This document shows positions 6,708 through 15,521 of a stretch of 64,000 bases of DNA, in pieces (within the stretch, counting starts at the first letter, position 1; the number at the start of each line of letters is the position of its first letter). Under the pieces are notes generated by a model. The model did no database searches and was not told where the DNA came from. It saw nothing but the letters and a program-made list of their open reading frames with translations. The stretch comes from an uncultured Ruminococcus sp. Its GTDB lineage: Bacteria > Bacillota > Clostridia > Oscillospirales > CAG-272. Location: the NCBI GenBank assembly GCA_902782445.1, contig CACZNC010000010.1, forward strand, positions 1-64,000. Direction: 5' to 3'. A program made the position numbers and the translations under genes.

Positions 6708-9212
6708 ATGGGCAGGATCATCAATCTGGGCGCGAACTGGCTCTTTCACCTCGGGGACGAGGCGGGGGCGGACTACATGGGCTGGGACGACAGGGCATGG
6801 AGGCGGGTGACGCTTCCCCACGACTGGTCGGTGGAGCATCCCTTCGACCGCGCGCATTCCAGCGGGACGGGCTATCTCCCCGGGGGGACGGCCTGGTACC
6901 GGAAGCATTTCGATCTCCCGGAGGACGTGGGGGGGATGCGGGTCCGCGTGACCTTCGGCGGGGTCTACAAAAATTCCGCCGTCTGGATCAATTCGAACTA
7001 CCTCGGGAAGCGGCCCTACGGGTATTCGACCTTCACTTACGACATCACCCCCTTCGCGCGGCCCGGGGAGAACGTCCTCGCGGTGCGGGTCGAGCACGAG
7101 CAGACGGCGGATTCGCGGTGGTTCACCGGCAGCGGGATCTACCGGGACGTGACCCTCGAGCTCTCCGATCCCGTGTCCTTCGAGACCGACGGGATCTTCT
7201 GCTCGACCCGGGAGATTTCGGAAGACCGGAGTTCCGCCGTCCTGAATATCGAATATGAGGCCGCCGGAGAGCCGGACCGGGTCTCCTTCGCTCTTCTTGA
7301 TCCGGACGGGACGGAATGCGCGTCGGCGGAATCCCTGCCGGAAAAAGCCGGAGGGACCGCGATACTGACCGTCGAAGATCCCGCGCTGTGGAGCCCCGCC
7401 GATCCCGCTCTGTACACCCTCGTCGGGCGGACATGGAAGGAGGGCCGGGTCCGGGACGAGCGGCGGATCAGGGTCGGGATCCGGTCGATCCGCTTCGACG
7501 GGGACACGGGATTTTGGCTGAACGGGGAAAACGTGAAGCTGAAAGGCGTCTGCGTGCACCATGACGCGGGAGCTCTCGGCGCGGCGGTCCCGAAGGAGGT
7601 CTGGCGGCGGAGGCTCGAAGCCTTCCGGGCGGCCGGGACAAACGCGATCCGCACCGCCCACAATCCTCCGGATCCCGCTCTCCTCGACCTCTGCGACGAG
7701 ATGGGATTTCTCGTGATGGACGAGGCCTTCGACGAATGGGAGGGCCCGAAAAACAAGTGGTGGCAGGGACACAACGTCTACCCCCCGAAGCGGTACGGCT
7801 ACGCCGAGGACTTCCCGGCCTGGCACCGGGCGGACCTCGAAGCCATGGTGAAGCGGGACCGGAACCGCCCGTCGGTGATCCTCTGGAGCATCGGCAACGA
7901 GATCGACTACCCCAACGACCCCTACGTCACGCCCCTCTTCGACGAGGTCCTCGGCAACAACGACGGCGGCAAGCCCGCGGCCGAACGCCGGTACGACGAC
8001 AAGAAGCCCGACGCCTCCCGTCTCGCGGTGATGGCGAAGGAACTCACGGACATCGTGCACGCCTTGGACTCCACCCGGCCCGTCACGAGCGCTCTCTCCT
8101 TCCCCGAGCTCTCCAACCGCACGGGGTACGCGGACGCGCTGGACGTTGTCGGCTACAACTACAAGGAACAGTTCTATGAGGAGGACCACCGGAAATACCC
8201 CGGCCGGGTGATCTACGGCAGCGAGAACGGCAAGGGCGCGCGGGAATGGGCCTTCGTGCGGGACAACGACTACATCTGCGGGCAGTTCCTCTGGACCGGC
8301 GTCGACTTTCTCGGGGAGTGCCCCGGCTGGCCCATGCGGATCTCCCAGGCCGGGATCCTGGATCTCGCGGGATTCCCGAAGCCGAATTTCTGGCACCGCC
8401 GGGCGATGTGGAGCGAAGGCGCGGACCGGCCCTTTGTGAAGCTCTCCGCCTGTCCCGCCCTGATCCGCTGGGATTCCCCGGACGTGGAGCGGGCCTCGTG
8501 GCATATCTGGCCCCCGATGCCCCAGAGGAACGGAAGACGCCGCCGGGAGGAGCCCGAGGAAGAGCCGGATCCCCGCCTGACCGACCCGGTCCATCCGCTG
8601 ATGCGCGTCTCCTGCTGCACCGACGCCGCGGCTTTCGGGGGGAAGGTCGAGCTCTTTCTGAACGGCAGATCCCTCGGCGTGAAGGACCCGGCTGAGGAGG
8701 CCGAAAAAGCCCGGGAAGCCGGAAAGGTCCCGGATCCGTACCGCGTTGCCTGGGAGGTCCCCTACGAGGACGGAGAGCTCGCCGCCGTCGTCCTCATGCC
8801 GCACGGAAAACCCGCCGAAAACCCGGATTCCACCCCCGTCGCCGACGTCCTCCGCACCCCCGGCAGAGCGGAACGGCTGATCCTCACCGAGTGGAAGCCG
8901 CAGAACGGGGAAATCCCGGCTCCCGGCGAATCGTCTCCCGCTGTCCGGATGGCTCAGATCGAAGTCCTGCTGGCCGACGCGGAAGGCACCCCCGCCGCGG
9001 ACGAGGAGATCCGCTTCCAGCTTCTCGGGGACGGGGAGATCGCGGGCATCGAAAACGGCTCCCCGGACGATCTGACCCCCTACGCCGCAAAATACCGCCG
9101 GACGAACCGGGGCCGCGCGGTCGTATATGTCCGGCTGTTCGGAGACGCGGTCCTCTTCGCCCGGACGGAAAGCGGGATCGGAGGGGAGAAGGAGTTAAGA
9201 GTGAGGAATTAG
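6708..9212 (+). CDS. Glycoside hydrolase family 2 (beta-galactosidase-like)
   Basis: An 834-residue GH2 enzyme, expected to release terminal beta-linked sugars such as galactose. The start ATG at 6708 follows AAAGGG; the ORF extends upstream into repeat sequence. Order of parts: N-terminal sugar-binding jelly roll (LPHDWSVEHPF, YRKHFDLP), Ig-like sandwich, TIM barrel with the family signature RTAHNPPDPALLDLCDEMG, acid/base Glu398 in WSIGNEI and nucleophile Glu506 in YGSENG, then a DUF4982-like and a further Ig-like domain. There is no signal peptide, so it is probably cytoplasmic and acts on imported oligosaccharides. A basic insert RRRREEPEEEP near residue 610 is unusual. The last residues (ELRVRN) and the stop are encoded by the flanking heptad repeat. 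Galactosidase versus glucuronidase specificity is uncertain. Confidence 0.9.
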   Translation: MGRIINLGANWLFHLGDEAGADYMGWDDRAWRRVTLPHDWSVEHPFDRAHSSGTGYLPGGTAWYRKHFDLPEDVGGMRVRVTFGGVYKNSAVWINSNYLGKRPYGYSTFTYDITPFARPGENVLAVRVEHEQTADSRWFTGSGIYRDVTLELSDPVSFETDGIFCSTREISEDRSSAVLNIEYEAAGEPDRVSFALLDPDGTECASAESLPEKAGGTAILTVEDPALWSPADPALYTLVGRTWKEGRVRDERRIRVGIRSIRFDGDTGFWLNGENVKLKGVCVHHDAGALGAAVPKEVWRRRLEAFRAAGTNAIRTAHNPPDPALLDLCDEMGFLVMDEAFDEWEGPKNKWWQGHNVYPPKRYGYAEDFPAWHRADLEAMVKRDRNRPSVILWSIGNEIDYPNDPYVTPLFDEVLGNNDGGKPAAERRYDDKKPDASRLAVMAKELTDIVHALDSTRPVTSALSFPELSNRTGYADALDVVGYNYKEQFYEEDHRKYPGRVIYGSENGKGAREWAFVRDNDYICGQFLWTGVDFLGECPGWPMRISQAGILDLAGFPKPNFWHRRAMWSEGADRPFVKLSACPALIRWDSPDVERASWHIWPPMPQRNGRRRREEPEEEPDPRLTDPVHPLMRVSCCTDAAAFGGKVELFLNGRSLGVKDPAEEAEKAREAGKVPDPYRVAWEVPYEDGELAAVVLMPHGKPAENPDSTPVADVLRTPGRAERLILTEWKPQNGEIPAPGESSPAVRMAQIEVLLADAEGTPAADEEIRFQLLGDGEIAGIENGSPDDLTPYAAKYRRTNRGRAVVYVRLFGDAVLFARTESGIGGEKELRVRN

Positions 9213-9360
9213 GAGTGGCAGATTTAGGAGTTAGTTGATAGTGGTTAGTAGTTAGTAGAACCGTGAAGTTCAGACTTCTGAATACTGCCTCCTCCCTATA
9301 CAATAAGATAAAAAATCGTGCTAGCCACTAGCCACTAGCCGCTGACCACTCAGAACTCCT
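9190..9360. repeat. Heptad-array repeat pair without parS
   Basis: Two opposed arms, gttaagagtgaggaattag-type from 9190 and a clean 7-bp AGCCACT array at about 9324-9350, separate the convergent GH2 and nitrilase genes. The central palindrome found in other copies is absent here. Both neighbouring genes take their stop codons from the arms. Confidence 0.7.
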
Positions 9361-10264
9361 CATTTCCCCTTCTCCCTTTCCGTCTGAACTCTTCCGCGAC
9401 GTTTTCCTCCGTCAGGGGGGCGTAGAGTTCGGGGCGGCGGAAGGTGTCGGCCTGATTTTCCTTCCGGCGGTAGCGGCGGAGCATGTCGAGGTCGAAGGTG
9501 CCGACGTACACGCCCTCCTCCTCCCCCGCTTCCAGGACGCAGGTGTCCCGGGAGCCTTCGAAGCCCTCGAAATAGGCCACGCCGTCGAAGAGGGTCGAGT
9601 GTCCGTTGCAGTCCGGGGCGCGCTTCGGTTCTCCGGCGGGATAATTGCAGGTGGCGATGGCCGTCATGTTCTCATAGGCCCGGGCCCGGAGCTGGGACAG
9701 GCGGTTCTGCTCCATCGGGCAGGCGTTCGGGACGAGGATGAGCTCCGCCCCGCCGAGCATCAGAAGCCGCGCGGACTCCGGAAATTCCCGGTCGTAGCAG
9801 ATCATGGCGCCGACCCGGATGTCCCCCTTCGCCGTATCGAGGGAGCAGACCGGGAAGCTCCCGCCCCGCGTCAGGTGCCGCTCCGGGCCGAAATCGCAGG
9901 TGTGGACTTTCGAATAGCGGAGGCGCAGTTCCCCGTGCCGGTCGAAGAGAAGGAGGGTATTGCGAGGCGCGGCCTCCGTCTTCTCGAGCAGGGTCACGCC
10001 CACCGCCATATCGAGCTCATCCGCCAGTGCGGCGAGGGCTCGGACGTATTCCGAATCGGGGGGGATGGCTTCCGCGAGCCAGTCTTCGGCGGGCCGGGCA
10101 TAGAGGTCGTACCCCATCGAATACATCTCCGGCAGCAGCGCGAGATCCGCCCCCCGGCTCTTCGCTTCCCGGCAGGCCTGGACGGCTTTCGCGAGATTCT
10201 TTTCGGGCGATCCCTCCGCCGCAAGCTGGAGAAGCGCGACGGAAAACGGCAGGGAGAAGGACAT
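9350..10264 (-). CDS. Carbon-nitrogen hydrolase (nitrilase superfamily)
   Basis: A 304-residue cytoplasmic amidase/carbamoylase-type enzyme. The family triad is visible as Glu46 (LLPEMYS), Lys119 (RYSKVHTCDF) and Cys156 (MICYDREFPES). It hydrolyses C-N bonds of small amides or N-carbamoyl compounds; the true substrate could be an omega-amide, N-carbamoylputrescine or a beta-ureido acid. GGAGG precedes the ATG. It is transcribed alone, separated from its leftward neighbour cysK by a large repeat cluster. The C-terminal residues NEEF and the stop overlap the heptad repeat. Confidence 0.88.
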   Translation of the reverse strand: MSFSLPFSVALLQLAAEGSPEKNLAKAVQACREAKSRGADLALLPEMYSMGYDLYARPAEDWLAEAIPPDSEYVRALAALADELDMAVGVTLLEKTEAAPRNTLLLFDRHGELRLRYSKVHTCDFGPERHLTRGGSFPVCSLDTAKGDIRVGAMICYDREFPESARLLMLGGAELILVPNACPMEQNRLSQLRARAYENMTAIATCNYPAGEPKRAPDCNGHSTLFDGVAYFEGFEGSRDTCVLEAGEEEGVYVGTFDLDMLRRYRRKENQADTFRRPELYAPLTEENVAEEFRRKGRRGNEEF

Positions 10265-10373
10265 GAGAGCCTCCGAGGAAGTTGTTAGTTGGGAGTAGTT
10301 AGTGGTTAGTAGAACGAGTGAGCGGGCGGAAATGAGGAATGAAATTCAGAATTCAGAATGAAGAATGAAGAAT

Positions 10374-10389
10374 TGTTTCACGTGAAACA
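10374..10389. promoter_or_regulatory. parS-like palindrome (exact)
   Basis: TGTTTCACGTGAAACA, exact; left boundary of the composite element whose MITE-like core begins 41 bp away. Confidence 0.75.
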
Positions 10390-10430
10390 TTTTCTCCGGT
10401 TAGGCCGCCGCATGTCCCGTTCCGCCCTCA

Positions 10431-10567
10431 CTTTGTCATTCTGACGCACCGACGCAGTCGTGCGCACCAACGCAGTTGTGCTGTCAGCGAAGAATCTCCC
10501 AGCTTCAAGGCCAACCCATCCTTCATGTGCGGAGATTCTTCGTCGCAGGCTCCTCAGAATGACAAAG
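10431..10567. mobile_element. MITE-like element, copy 1 (137 bp)
   Basis: It begins CTTTGTCATTCTGA and ends TCAGAATGACAAAG, a perfect 14-bp terminal inverted repeat. The interior has a second inverted pair, GAAGAATCTCC and GGAGATTCTTC, so the whole unit can fold into a long hairpin. It encodes no transposase. The same unit recurs at 16445, 21925, 27769, 41454 and 56114. Confidence 0.8.
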
Positions 10568-10637
10568 AGAAGCGGCGACGGACGGGATTCGGCCTGAATG
10601 AAGAATCGTTTCGGGAAAAACAGAACGAAATCACGAT

Positions 10638-10653
10638 TGTTTCACGTGAAACA
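10638..10653. promoter_or_regulatory. parS-like palindrome (exact)
   Basis: TGTTTCACGTGAAACA, exact; right boundary of the first composite element. Confidence 0.75.
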
Positions 10654-10733
10654 TCCGCCAATTCCTCATTCCTGATTCTCGTTCTGCTAGCCACTAGCCG
10701 CTTTCAACTACTAACTACTAAACTCCTTGTTCC

Positions 10734-11672
10734 TCATTCAAACAGCGGCGTCGAGAAATACCGTTCGGCGGTGTCGGGGAGGATGGTGACCACCGTTTTG
10801 CCGGGGCCGAGTTCTTTTGCCATGCGGATGGCGGCCGCTGCGTTGGTTCCGCTGGATATGCCGCAGAGGATGCCTTCTTCGGACGCGAGGGCTTTCGCGG
10901 TGCCGATGGCCTCCCCGTCGCCGATCACGCAGAGCCCGTCGATGATGTCCCGGTTCAGGACCGCGGGGATCACGCCGTCGCCGATGCCCATCTGGACGTG
11001 GGTGCCGATGGATCCCCCCGAGAGGATCGCGGCGTTCTCCGGCTCGACGGCCCAGATCTTCATGTCCGGCCATTCGGCGCGCAGGGTCTCCCCGATCCCG
11101 GTGATGGTGCCCCCCGTCCCGATGCCGGAGCAGAATCCGTCCACCGGGCCGATCCCCGCCTCTTTCAGATCTTCGATGATCTCCCGGGCGGTGGAGGAGC
11201 GGTGGACTGCCGGGTTGGCGGGATTCTCGAACTGCTGGGGGACGTAGACCCGGGGGTCCTTTTTCTTCATGTCCTCCGCGAGGGCGATGCACGCCTCGAT
11301 GCACTGGCCGATGTTCCCGGCGTCGTGGACGAGGAGGACCTCTGCGCCGTAGTGGGTGACGAGCTTGCGCCGCTCTTCGCTGACGGAGTCGGGCATGATG
11401 ATGACGGTGCGGTAGCCGCGGACCGCTCCGACGAGGGCCAGTCCGATGCCCTGATTCCCGCTGGTCGGCTCGACGATGACGGAGTCCGGCGTCAGCAGTC
11501 CGGCTTCCTCCGCGGCGAGGATCATATTATAGGCGGTGCGGGTCTTGACGGACCCTCCGACGTTGAGCCCTTCGAATTTAACAAGGATCCGCGCTCCGTT
11601 CTCCGGCGCGAGGCGGTTCAGCAGAATGAGCGGCGTGCGGCCGATGGCTTCGAGGATGTTTCGGTATACCAA
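10734..11672 (-). CDS. cysK: Cysteine synthase (O-acetylserine sulfhydrylase type)
   Basis: A 312-residue fold-type II PLP enzyme that makes cysteine from O-acetylserine and sulfide. The PLP lysine is Lys43 in NVGGSVKTRTA, with the substrate loop EPTSGNQGIG and the phosphate-binding GIGTGGTITG further on. KTR replaces the more common KDR after the lysine, a variant in some Firmicutes. The start is TTG at 11672; no in-frame ATG lies upstream, and a GGGGG stretch is the only ribosome-site candidate. It stands alone, flanked by parS-containing repeats, and its stop TGA lies within the repeat. A related beta-synthase role cannot be excluded. Confidence 0.88.
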   Translation of the reverse strand: MVYRNILEAIGRTPLILLNRLAPENGARILVKFEGLNVGGSVKTRTAYNMILAAEEAGLLTPDSVIVEPTSGNQGIGLALVGAVRGYRTVIIMPDSVSEERRKLVTHYGAEVLLVHDAGNIGQCIEACIALAEDMKKKDPRVYVPQQFENPANPAVHRSSTAREIIEDLKEAGIGPVDGFCSGIGTGGTITGIGETLRAEWPDMKIWAVEPENAAILSGGSIGTHVQMGIGDGVIPAVLNRDIIDGLCVIGDGEAIGTAKALASEEGILCGISSGTNAAAAIRMAKELGPGKTVVTILPDTAERYFSTPLFE

Positions 11673-11696
11673 TGGAGTACCCCCGGGAGTTTTAGA

Positions 11697-11868
11697 TGGT
11701 AGTTGGAAGTAGGCAGTTGTTAGAAGAGTTAGGAGTTAGGAGTGAGGAGTTAGGAGTGAATTAGGAATTAGGAATGAATTCAGAATGATGAATTAAGAAT
11801 TGTTTCACGTGAAACAAAGGAGAACGGTTCTACCAGCCACCAGCCGCTAACCGCTAACCACTCCTCAT
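11697..11868. repeat. Heptad-array repeat arms around a parS site
   Basis: The left arm (11697-11800) runs through GGAGTTA, GAGTGAG and ATTAAGA units. The right arm (11817-11868) is the reverse complement of the first class and continues into the stop codon of alr. Confidence 0.75.
11801..11816. promoter_or_regulatory. parS-like palindrome (exact)
   Basis: TGTTTCACGTGAAACA, exact, in the tandem gap between alr and cysK. Confidence 0.75.
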
Positions 11869-13094
11869 TCCACGATTCTCGGGACGCGTTTGGAGACTTT
11901 GCAGACGACCTCGTAGTTGATGGTTCCGGCGGTGCGGGCGAGGGCGTTGACGGATTCGCCGCTGTCCCCTCCGAAGAGGGTGACGGGTTCTCCGACGGCG
12001 GGAGGCGAGGAGGGAGCGGGTTTGCCGATGGGTTCGGTGACGTCCGCCATGAACTGGTCCATGCAGATCCGGCCCACCTGACGGTAGGGGAGCCCTCCGA
12101 TCTTCACGGCGCATCCACGGTAGGCCCGCTCGAATCCGTCGGCGTATCCGGCCCCCACTGTGGCGAGGACCGTCGGGCGTTCGGCCGTGAATTCCGCTCC
12201 GTAGCTCACCCGTTCTCCGGGCGCGAGGCGGTGGATGTGCACGACCGTGGAATCAAAGCGCATGGCGGGGCGGAACCGGGGATCTTCCTTTCCGTCCGGC
12301 ATCAGGCCGTAGAGGACCACCCCCGCCCGGACCGCGTCGAAATAAGCGTCGGGGCAGGTCAGGGCCGCCGCGGAATTCGCGCAGTGCCGCAGTCCCACGT
12401 CGATCCCCCGTCTCGTGAGCGCGTCCACCGCCGCCCGGTACCGCCCGAGCTGGAGCATGGTGTAGCCGCCGCAGTCCTCGCATCCCTCGAGGATCTGCCC
12501 GTCCATCAGCTCGTCGTCCGCGCAGGCGAAGTGGGTGAAGATCCCCGACACCGTGAGATTCGGGTCCGCCGCCGCCGCTTCGATGTCCTCGACGGTGCCC
12601 GCCAGCCTGTCCGGATCCGCCGCGAATCCCACCCGGTTCATGCCCGTGTCCAGCTTGATGTGGATCTTGAGGGAGTCCTCGCGGATCCGTCTTCCCCGCC
12701 GGTTGTGGGCGGCGGCAGCTTCCGAGAGCTCCCGCGCGTTGTCCGGGGAGACCGCGGCGCAGGTGATGTCCCGGGCGATCATTTCGTCCACGTTCTCCGG
12801 CATGACGTGCCCGAGGATCAGAATCTCCGGGTGGCGTCCGCAGCGGAGTTCCAGTTCGCGCAGCTCGACGGCCTCGTCCTCGGAGGAGACGGCGAAGAAA
12901 TCACATCCGGCTTCCCCCAAAGCGGAGGAGACCGCGGCGATCCCGTGTCCGTAGGCGTCCGCCTTGACGACGCAGATGATCTTCGGTTTGCGGATCCCGG
13001 CTTTTCTGGACCCGGAGGTCAGGATCGAATCGACCGCCGCGTAGTTCGAAAGGAGCGCGGCGCGGGAAATGGTGGCGGAGTTTTTCTGCTTCAT
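11865..13094 (-). CDS. alr: Alanine racemase
   Basis: A 409-residue fold-type III PLP enzyme converting L- to D-alanine for peptidoglycan. The PLP lysine is Lys44 in VVKADAYGHG, and the second catalytic base is Tyr298 in RVSYGAEF; the active-site CMDQFMADVT motif follows. The ATG at 13094 is preferred, because the 23 upstream residues of the longer ORF come from the hairpin repeat at 13134-13197. The ribosome site is weak (AAGAAAG). The VanX-like dipeptidase at 63256 and PBP2 at 19092 act in the same D-alanine/cell-wall area. The final residues RIVE and the TGA run into a heptad repeat. Confidence 0.93.
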   Translation of the reverse strand: MKQKNSATISRAALLSNYAAVDSILTSGSRKAGIRKPKIICVVKADAYGHGIAAVSSALGEAGCDFFAVSSEDEAVELRELELRCGRHPEILILGHVMPENVDEMIARDITCAAVSPDNARELSEAAAAHNRRGRRIREDSLKIHIKLDTGMNRVGFAADPDRLAGTVEDIEAAAADPNLTVSGIFTHFACADDELMDGQILEGCEDCGGYTMLQLGRYRAAVDALTRRGIDVGLRHCANSAAALTCPDAYFDAVRAGVVLYGLMPDGKEDPRFRPAMRFDSTVVHIHRLAPGERVSYGAEFTAERPTVLATVGAGYADGFERAYRGCAVKIGGLPYRQVGRICMDQFMADVTEPIGKPAPSSPPAVGEPVTLFGGDSGESVNALARTAGTINYEVVCKVSKRVPRIVE

Positions 13095-13133
13095 GGTTTC
13101 AGCTTTCTTATGTTTGTTTTCGGCATAAAGGAG

Positions 13134-13197
13134 ACGCGGCTTCTTTGAAAAGAAGCCTGGCAAGAAACTTCTGATGTGGATAGGGAAAAGTTATACC
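13134..13197. repeat. Hairpin repeat, family F (copy 2)
   Basis: GGCTTCTTT (13138-13146) pairs with AAAGAAGCC (13149-13157). Relative to 1-100 the element is inverted. The remaining bases to 13292 are AT-rich and show nothing further. Confidence 0.6.
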
Positions 13198-13292
13198 AAT
13201 AACGTGTCGTCGAGACCTGAGCACACCAATTTAGCTATCCAACCTTATCAGAGTTATCGTTTTAGAGCAAGAATAGTTTCAAAAACGCGGGA

Positions 13293-13949
13293 TCATTTTT
13301 GCCCGTCCTCAAACCGGTAGTCTTCGATCCGCACCGTCCGCCGGTTTCCCCCGAGATCGGCGCAGATCAGCCGGACGGGCATCCCGTCGGGGGAGAGGAC
13401 CAGCGTCCCGCGGCCGTCCGAGAGAAAGATCTCCTCTCCCTCCCCGGATCCGCTTTTCCCCACGGCGGGGACGAACAGGGAGACTTTGAGGGGCAGATCG
13501 GACGTTCCCCGATCCGATCCCGGCTCCTCCGGTCCGTACAGCAGGGAACAGACGGAACGCAGAAACAGGGCGGCTTCCGGATCCACCGGGGCGGGAGAGG
13601 GGAATCCGGGACCTGTGAGGGTGACGGTCCAGTTCCGCGGATCGGACCAGGAGAGGGGATCCGCCCCCGGCATGGTGATCTCCGCCGTCAGCCCCACGCT
13701 TCTCTCCGGGGAGACCGCCGCGAGGACCACCCGATCCCCCGTCCGTTCCCCGGCGCAGAGGAGGTCCTCCCCCTGATTGGTGGCGGAGGGGAGCACGAGG
13801 GTGAACGCCGCGTCCCGGGACCGGATCCGGGAAAACAGATCTTCGCGGGGGCCTTCCCCGGGATCCGAGGAGCATCCCGACGGGAGAACGAGGATCAGGA
13901 CAGAGACGAAAAGGGAGGCATACCGCAAAAACCGGGATCGGATGAGCAT
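13293..13949 (-). CDS. Hypothetical lipoprotein
   Basis: A 218-residue predicted lipoprotein: after MLIRSRF a hydrophobic segment leads to the lipobox LVLPSGC, then SSDPGEGP linker. The mature part is soluble with a DGRGTLVLSPDGMPVRLI segment and a C-terminal RTVRIEDYRFEDG strand, resembling lipoproteins that carry outer-membrane-lipoprotein-like sheets, but no family can be named. The start at 13949 is chosen because it puts the signal at the N-terminus; an in-frame ATG 42 bp upstream is the alternative. Neither has a clear ribosome site. It may be cotranscribed with the membrane protein gene at 14023-14568, 73 bp upstream. Confidence 0.6.
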   Translation of the reverse strand: MLIRSRFLRYASLFVSVLILVLPSGCSSDPGEGPREDLFSRIRSRDAAFTLVLPSATNQGEDLLCAGERTGDRVVLAAVSPERSVGLTAEITMPGADPLSWSDPRNWTVTLTGPGFPSPAPVDPEAALFLRSVCSLLYGPEEPGSDRGTSDLPLKVSLFVPAVGKSGSGEGEEIFLSDGRGTLVLSPDGMPVRLICADLGGNRRTVRIEDYRFEDGQK

Positions 13950-14022
13950 AGCAGGAAACCGCTCCGTCTGCTGGAAGTGATACCACAGCATACGCAGCGG
14001 CTGTCCGGATTATGCCGGGGAC

Positions 14023-14568
14023 TCACCTTCTGACGGTGGTGACGACCGTGCCCTTGGAGTTGTAAAACTTCATGACCTTGAGCATTTTGTTGGTCACTTC
14101 GAAGAAGATGACGGTGGATTTGCCGTCCTTCTCGAGCCGGGCGAAATAGGAGTCGGGGCTCTTTGTGTCGCCGCGGAAGTCCTTCACCTCGTCGGCGGCG
14201 GACCACTTGTCCTTGTATTCGTCGGTGACGGGCGCGATGATGGAATAGGCGGAGATGAGCTCTTCGGAGACGACCTTCGGCTTGGATCCGATGCCCTCGT
14301 TCAGTTCGGAAATCACGAGCTTCGCGTTCAGGCATTCGTATTTCCGGTCCTCCTTCGCCAGCTTCCAGGTGAAGAAGACGAGGATGACGAAGAGCAGGAA
14401 GAAGAGAAATCCCAGCATGGCGCCGCCGCCCTGTGTCACTTTGACGATGACGACGACCACGGCGATGTAGAGCAGGTACGCGGCGATGAGGATGATGCGC
14501 TTCCGGAGATTGGTTCCCTCCGCTTTTTTGGTGACGGTGTATTCCGCGTAGTTGACAGAATCTTCCAT
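14023..14568 (-). CDS. Small two-helix membrane protein of unknown function
   Basis: A 181-residue protein with two hydrophobic helices (about residues 25-43 and 50-68) and a C-terminal cytoplasmic or external domain of about 110 residues. The N-terminus MEDSVNYAEYTVTKKAEG before the first helix resembles uncharacterised Clostridia proteins of the DUF6106 kind, but this is only a similarity judged by eye. AAAGGAG precedes the ATG. The soluble part alternates strands (VVIFFEVTNKMLKVMKFY) and may be a PH-like fold. No function is proposed. Confidence 0.7.
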   Translation of the reverse strand: MEDSVNYAEYTVTKKAEGTNLRKRIILIAAYLLYIAVVVVIVKVTQGGGAMLGFLFFLLFVILVFFTWKLAKEDRKYECLNAKLVISELNEGIGSKPKVVSEELISAYSIIAPVTDEYKDKWSAADEVKDFRGDTKSPDSYFARLEKDGKSTVIFFEVTNKMLKVMKFYNSKGTVVTTVRR

Positions 14569-14579
14569 GACAGGCTCCT

Positions 14580-14660
14580 TTCGGAATTAGGAATTGGGAG
14601 TGAATTCAGAATGAAGAATTAAGAATTGTTTCACGTGAAACCTTTGTCCGCTTTCCCTTC
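14580..14660. repeat. Short heptad arm ending in a parS-like site
   Basis: Only the left-type arm (ggaattaggaattgggag, attcagaatgaagaattaag) is present, followed by the palindrome. The opposite arm is missing before the DUF6062 gene. Confidence 0.65.
14627..14642. promoter_or_regulatory. parS-like palindrome (15/16)
   Basis: TGTTTCACGTGAAACC; the last base is C instead of A. Confidence 0.65.
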
Positions 14661-14674
14661 GGAAAGGGATGATC

Positions 14675-15418
14675 TTAAGTCAGGCCGTCGGAGGCTTTTT
14701 TGACGTCCTCCTCCTCCACGTGGAGTGTCCCCGTGAGGAAGAGCCTCGCGCGTTCGGGGGCGTCCTTCGCGTTCCCCCAGGGTTCGTTTTCGTAGCGGTA
14801 GTCGAATTTCTTGCAGAACCAGCTGACGTCGCCCCGCAGTTCTTCGAGATAGCTTTTCTCGATGCCGTTCATCGCCACGAAGAACTCCGCGAAATCCTTC
14901 TTCGACAGCCGGTCCTTCGCGGCCTGGATGAACCGGGCGTAGTGGGGCATGCAGAAATAGGGCGCGGCCTTCGCCTTCTCCTGAAACGCGGAGTCGCTCT
15001 GCCACAGAAGGGCCGCCGTTTCGAGCATGTGCAGGAAATTGTTCTCGATCCGCTCGCAGACGTAGCAGGAGTGGGCGCGCCGGTCCAGCTTCTTCGCCAC
15101 CGCGTCGCCGGTCTTCTGCACGAACATGCCGGTCGAGCCCTCGAGATCCTTCGCCACGCCCTCGTTCAGAAGGCTCTCCATCATCAGAGCGAGGGGGAGT
15201 CTCTTCGAGCGGCGGAACATCAGGCCGAAATGGGTGTCGCAGAAGCCGAGCTCGTTGGTCTTGATCCGGACGTCGGGCTCCATCGCGGACGCGCCTAGGA
15301 TGAGATCCAGCTCGTTGGCTTCCAGCTTGTTGTAGAGCAGGCAGAACGGGCAGATCCCGGCGCCGTCCCGGACCTTCTCGAACGCCTCGTTGACGGGAAT
15401 GGTATAGATTTGTTCCAT
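14675..15418 (-). CDS. DUF6062 family protein
   Basis: A 247-residue soluble protein with two cysteine pairs of the form CPFC (residues 23-26) and CYVC, plus further conserved Cys and His residues (FCDTHFGLM, YFCMPHYARF). This pattern matches the uncharacterised Clostridia family DUF6062, which likely binds a metal or cluster, though that is inferred from the cysteines. GGAGG lies just before the ATG at 15418. It is transcribed alone. Function is unknown. Confidence 0.75.
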   Translation of the reverse strand: MEQIYTIPVNEAFEKVRDGAGICPFCLLYNKLEANELDLILGASAMEPDVRIKTNELGFCDTHFGLMFRRSKRLPLALMMESLLNEGVAKDLEGSTGMFVQKTGDAVAKKLDRRAHSCYVCERIENNFLHMLETAALLWQSDSAFQEKAKAAPYFCMPHYARFIQAAKDRLSKKDFAEFFVAMNGIEKSYLEELRGDVSWFCKKFDYRYENEPWGNAKDAPERARLFLTGTLHVEEEDVKKASDGLT

Positions 15419-15521
15419 ACGGTTCTCCTCCGGGGATTCCTTTTCTATAAATTATACCATAGATCGCGGAAAATTCATAGGGGAAGAGAGAAAAAAATAA
15501 AAAAATCCCGGAAGGGAAATG

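Larger units (their letters stand above)
10276..10745. repeat. Composite repeat cluster: heptad arm, parS, MITE-like core, parS, heptad arm
   Basis: This 470-bp gap contains no gene. From left to right it holds a heptad arm (10276-10373), parS (10374-10389), a 41-bp GC-rich flank, the MITE-like element (10431-10567), a 70-bp flank, parS (10638-10653) and an opposed heptad arm reaching into the end of cysK. Confidence 0.8.

Noticed and set aside
9324..9350. Heptad arrays considered as CRISPR repeats
   Set aside because: Units are 7 bp, contiguous and without spacers, and no cas gene is present.
10525..11247. Open frames starting in repeats with peptides like MCGDSSSQAPQND or SRETIVISE
   Set aside because: These peptides simply translate the MITE and parS repeats and recur at many loci; no gene starts or ribosome sites support them.
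14255..14470. Small plus-strand ORFs within minus-strand genes (for example inside the two-helix membrane protein)
   Set aside because: Composition and lack of ribosome sites mark them as shadows of the real gene.
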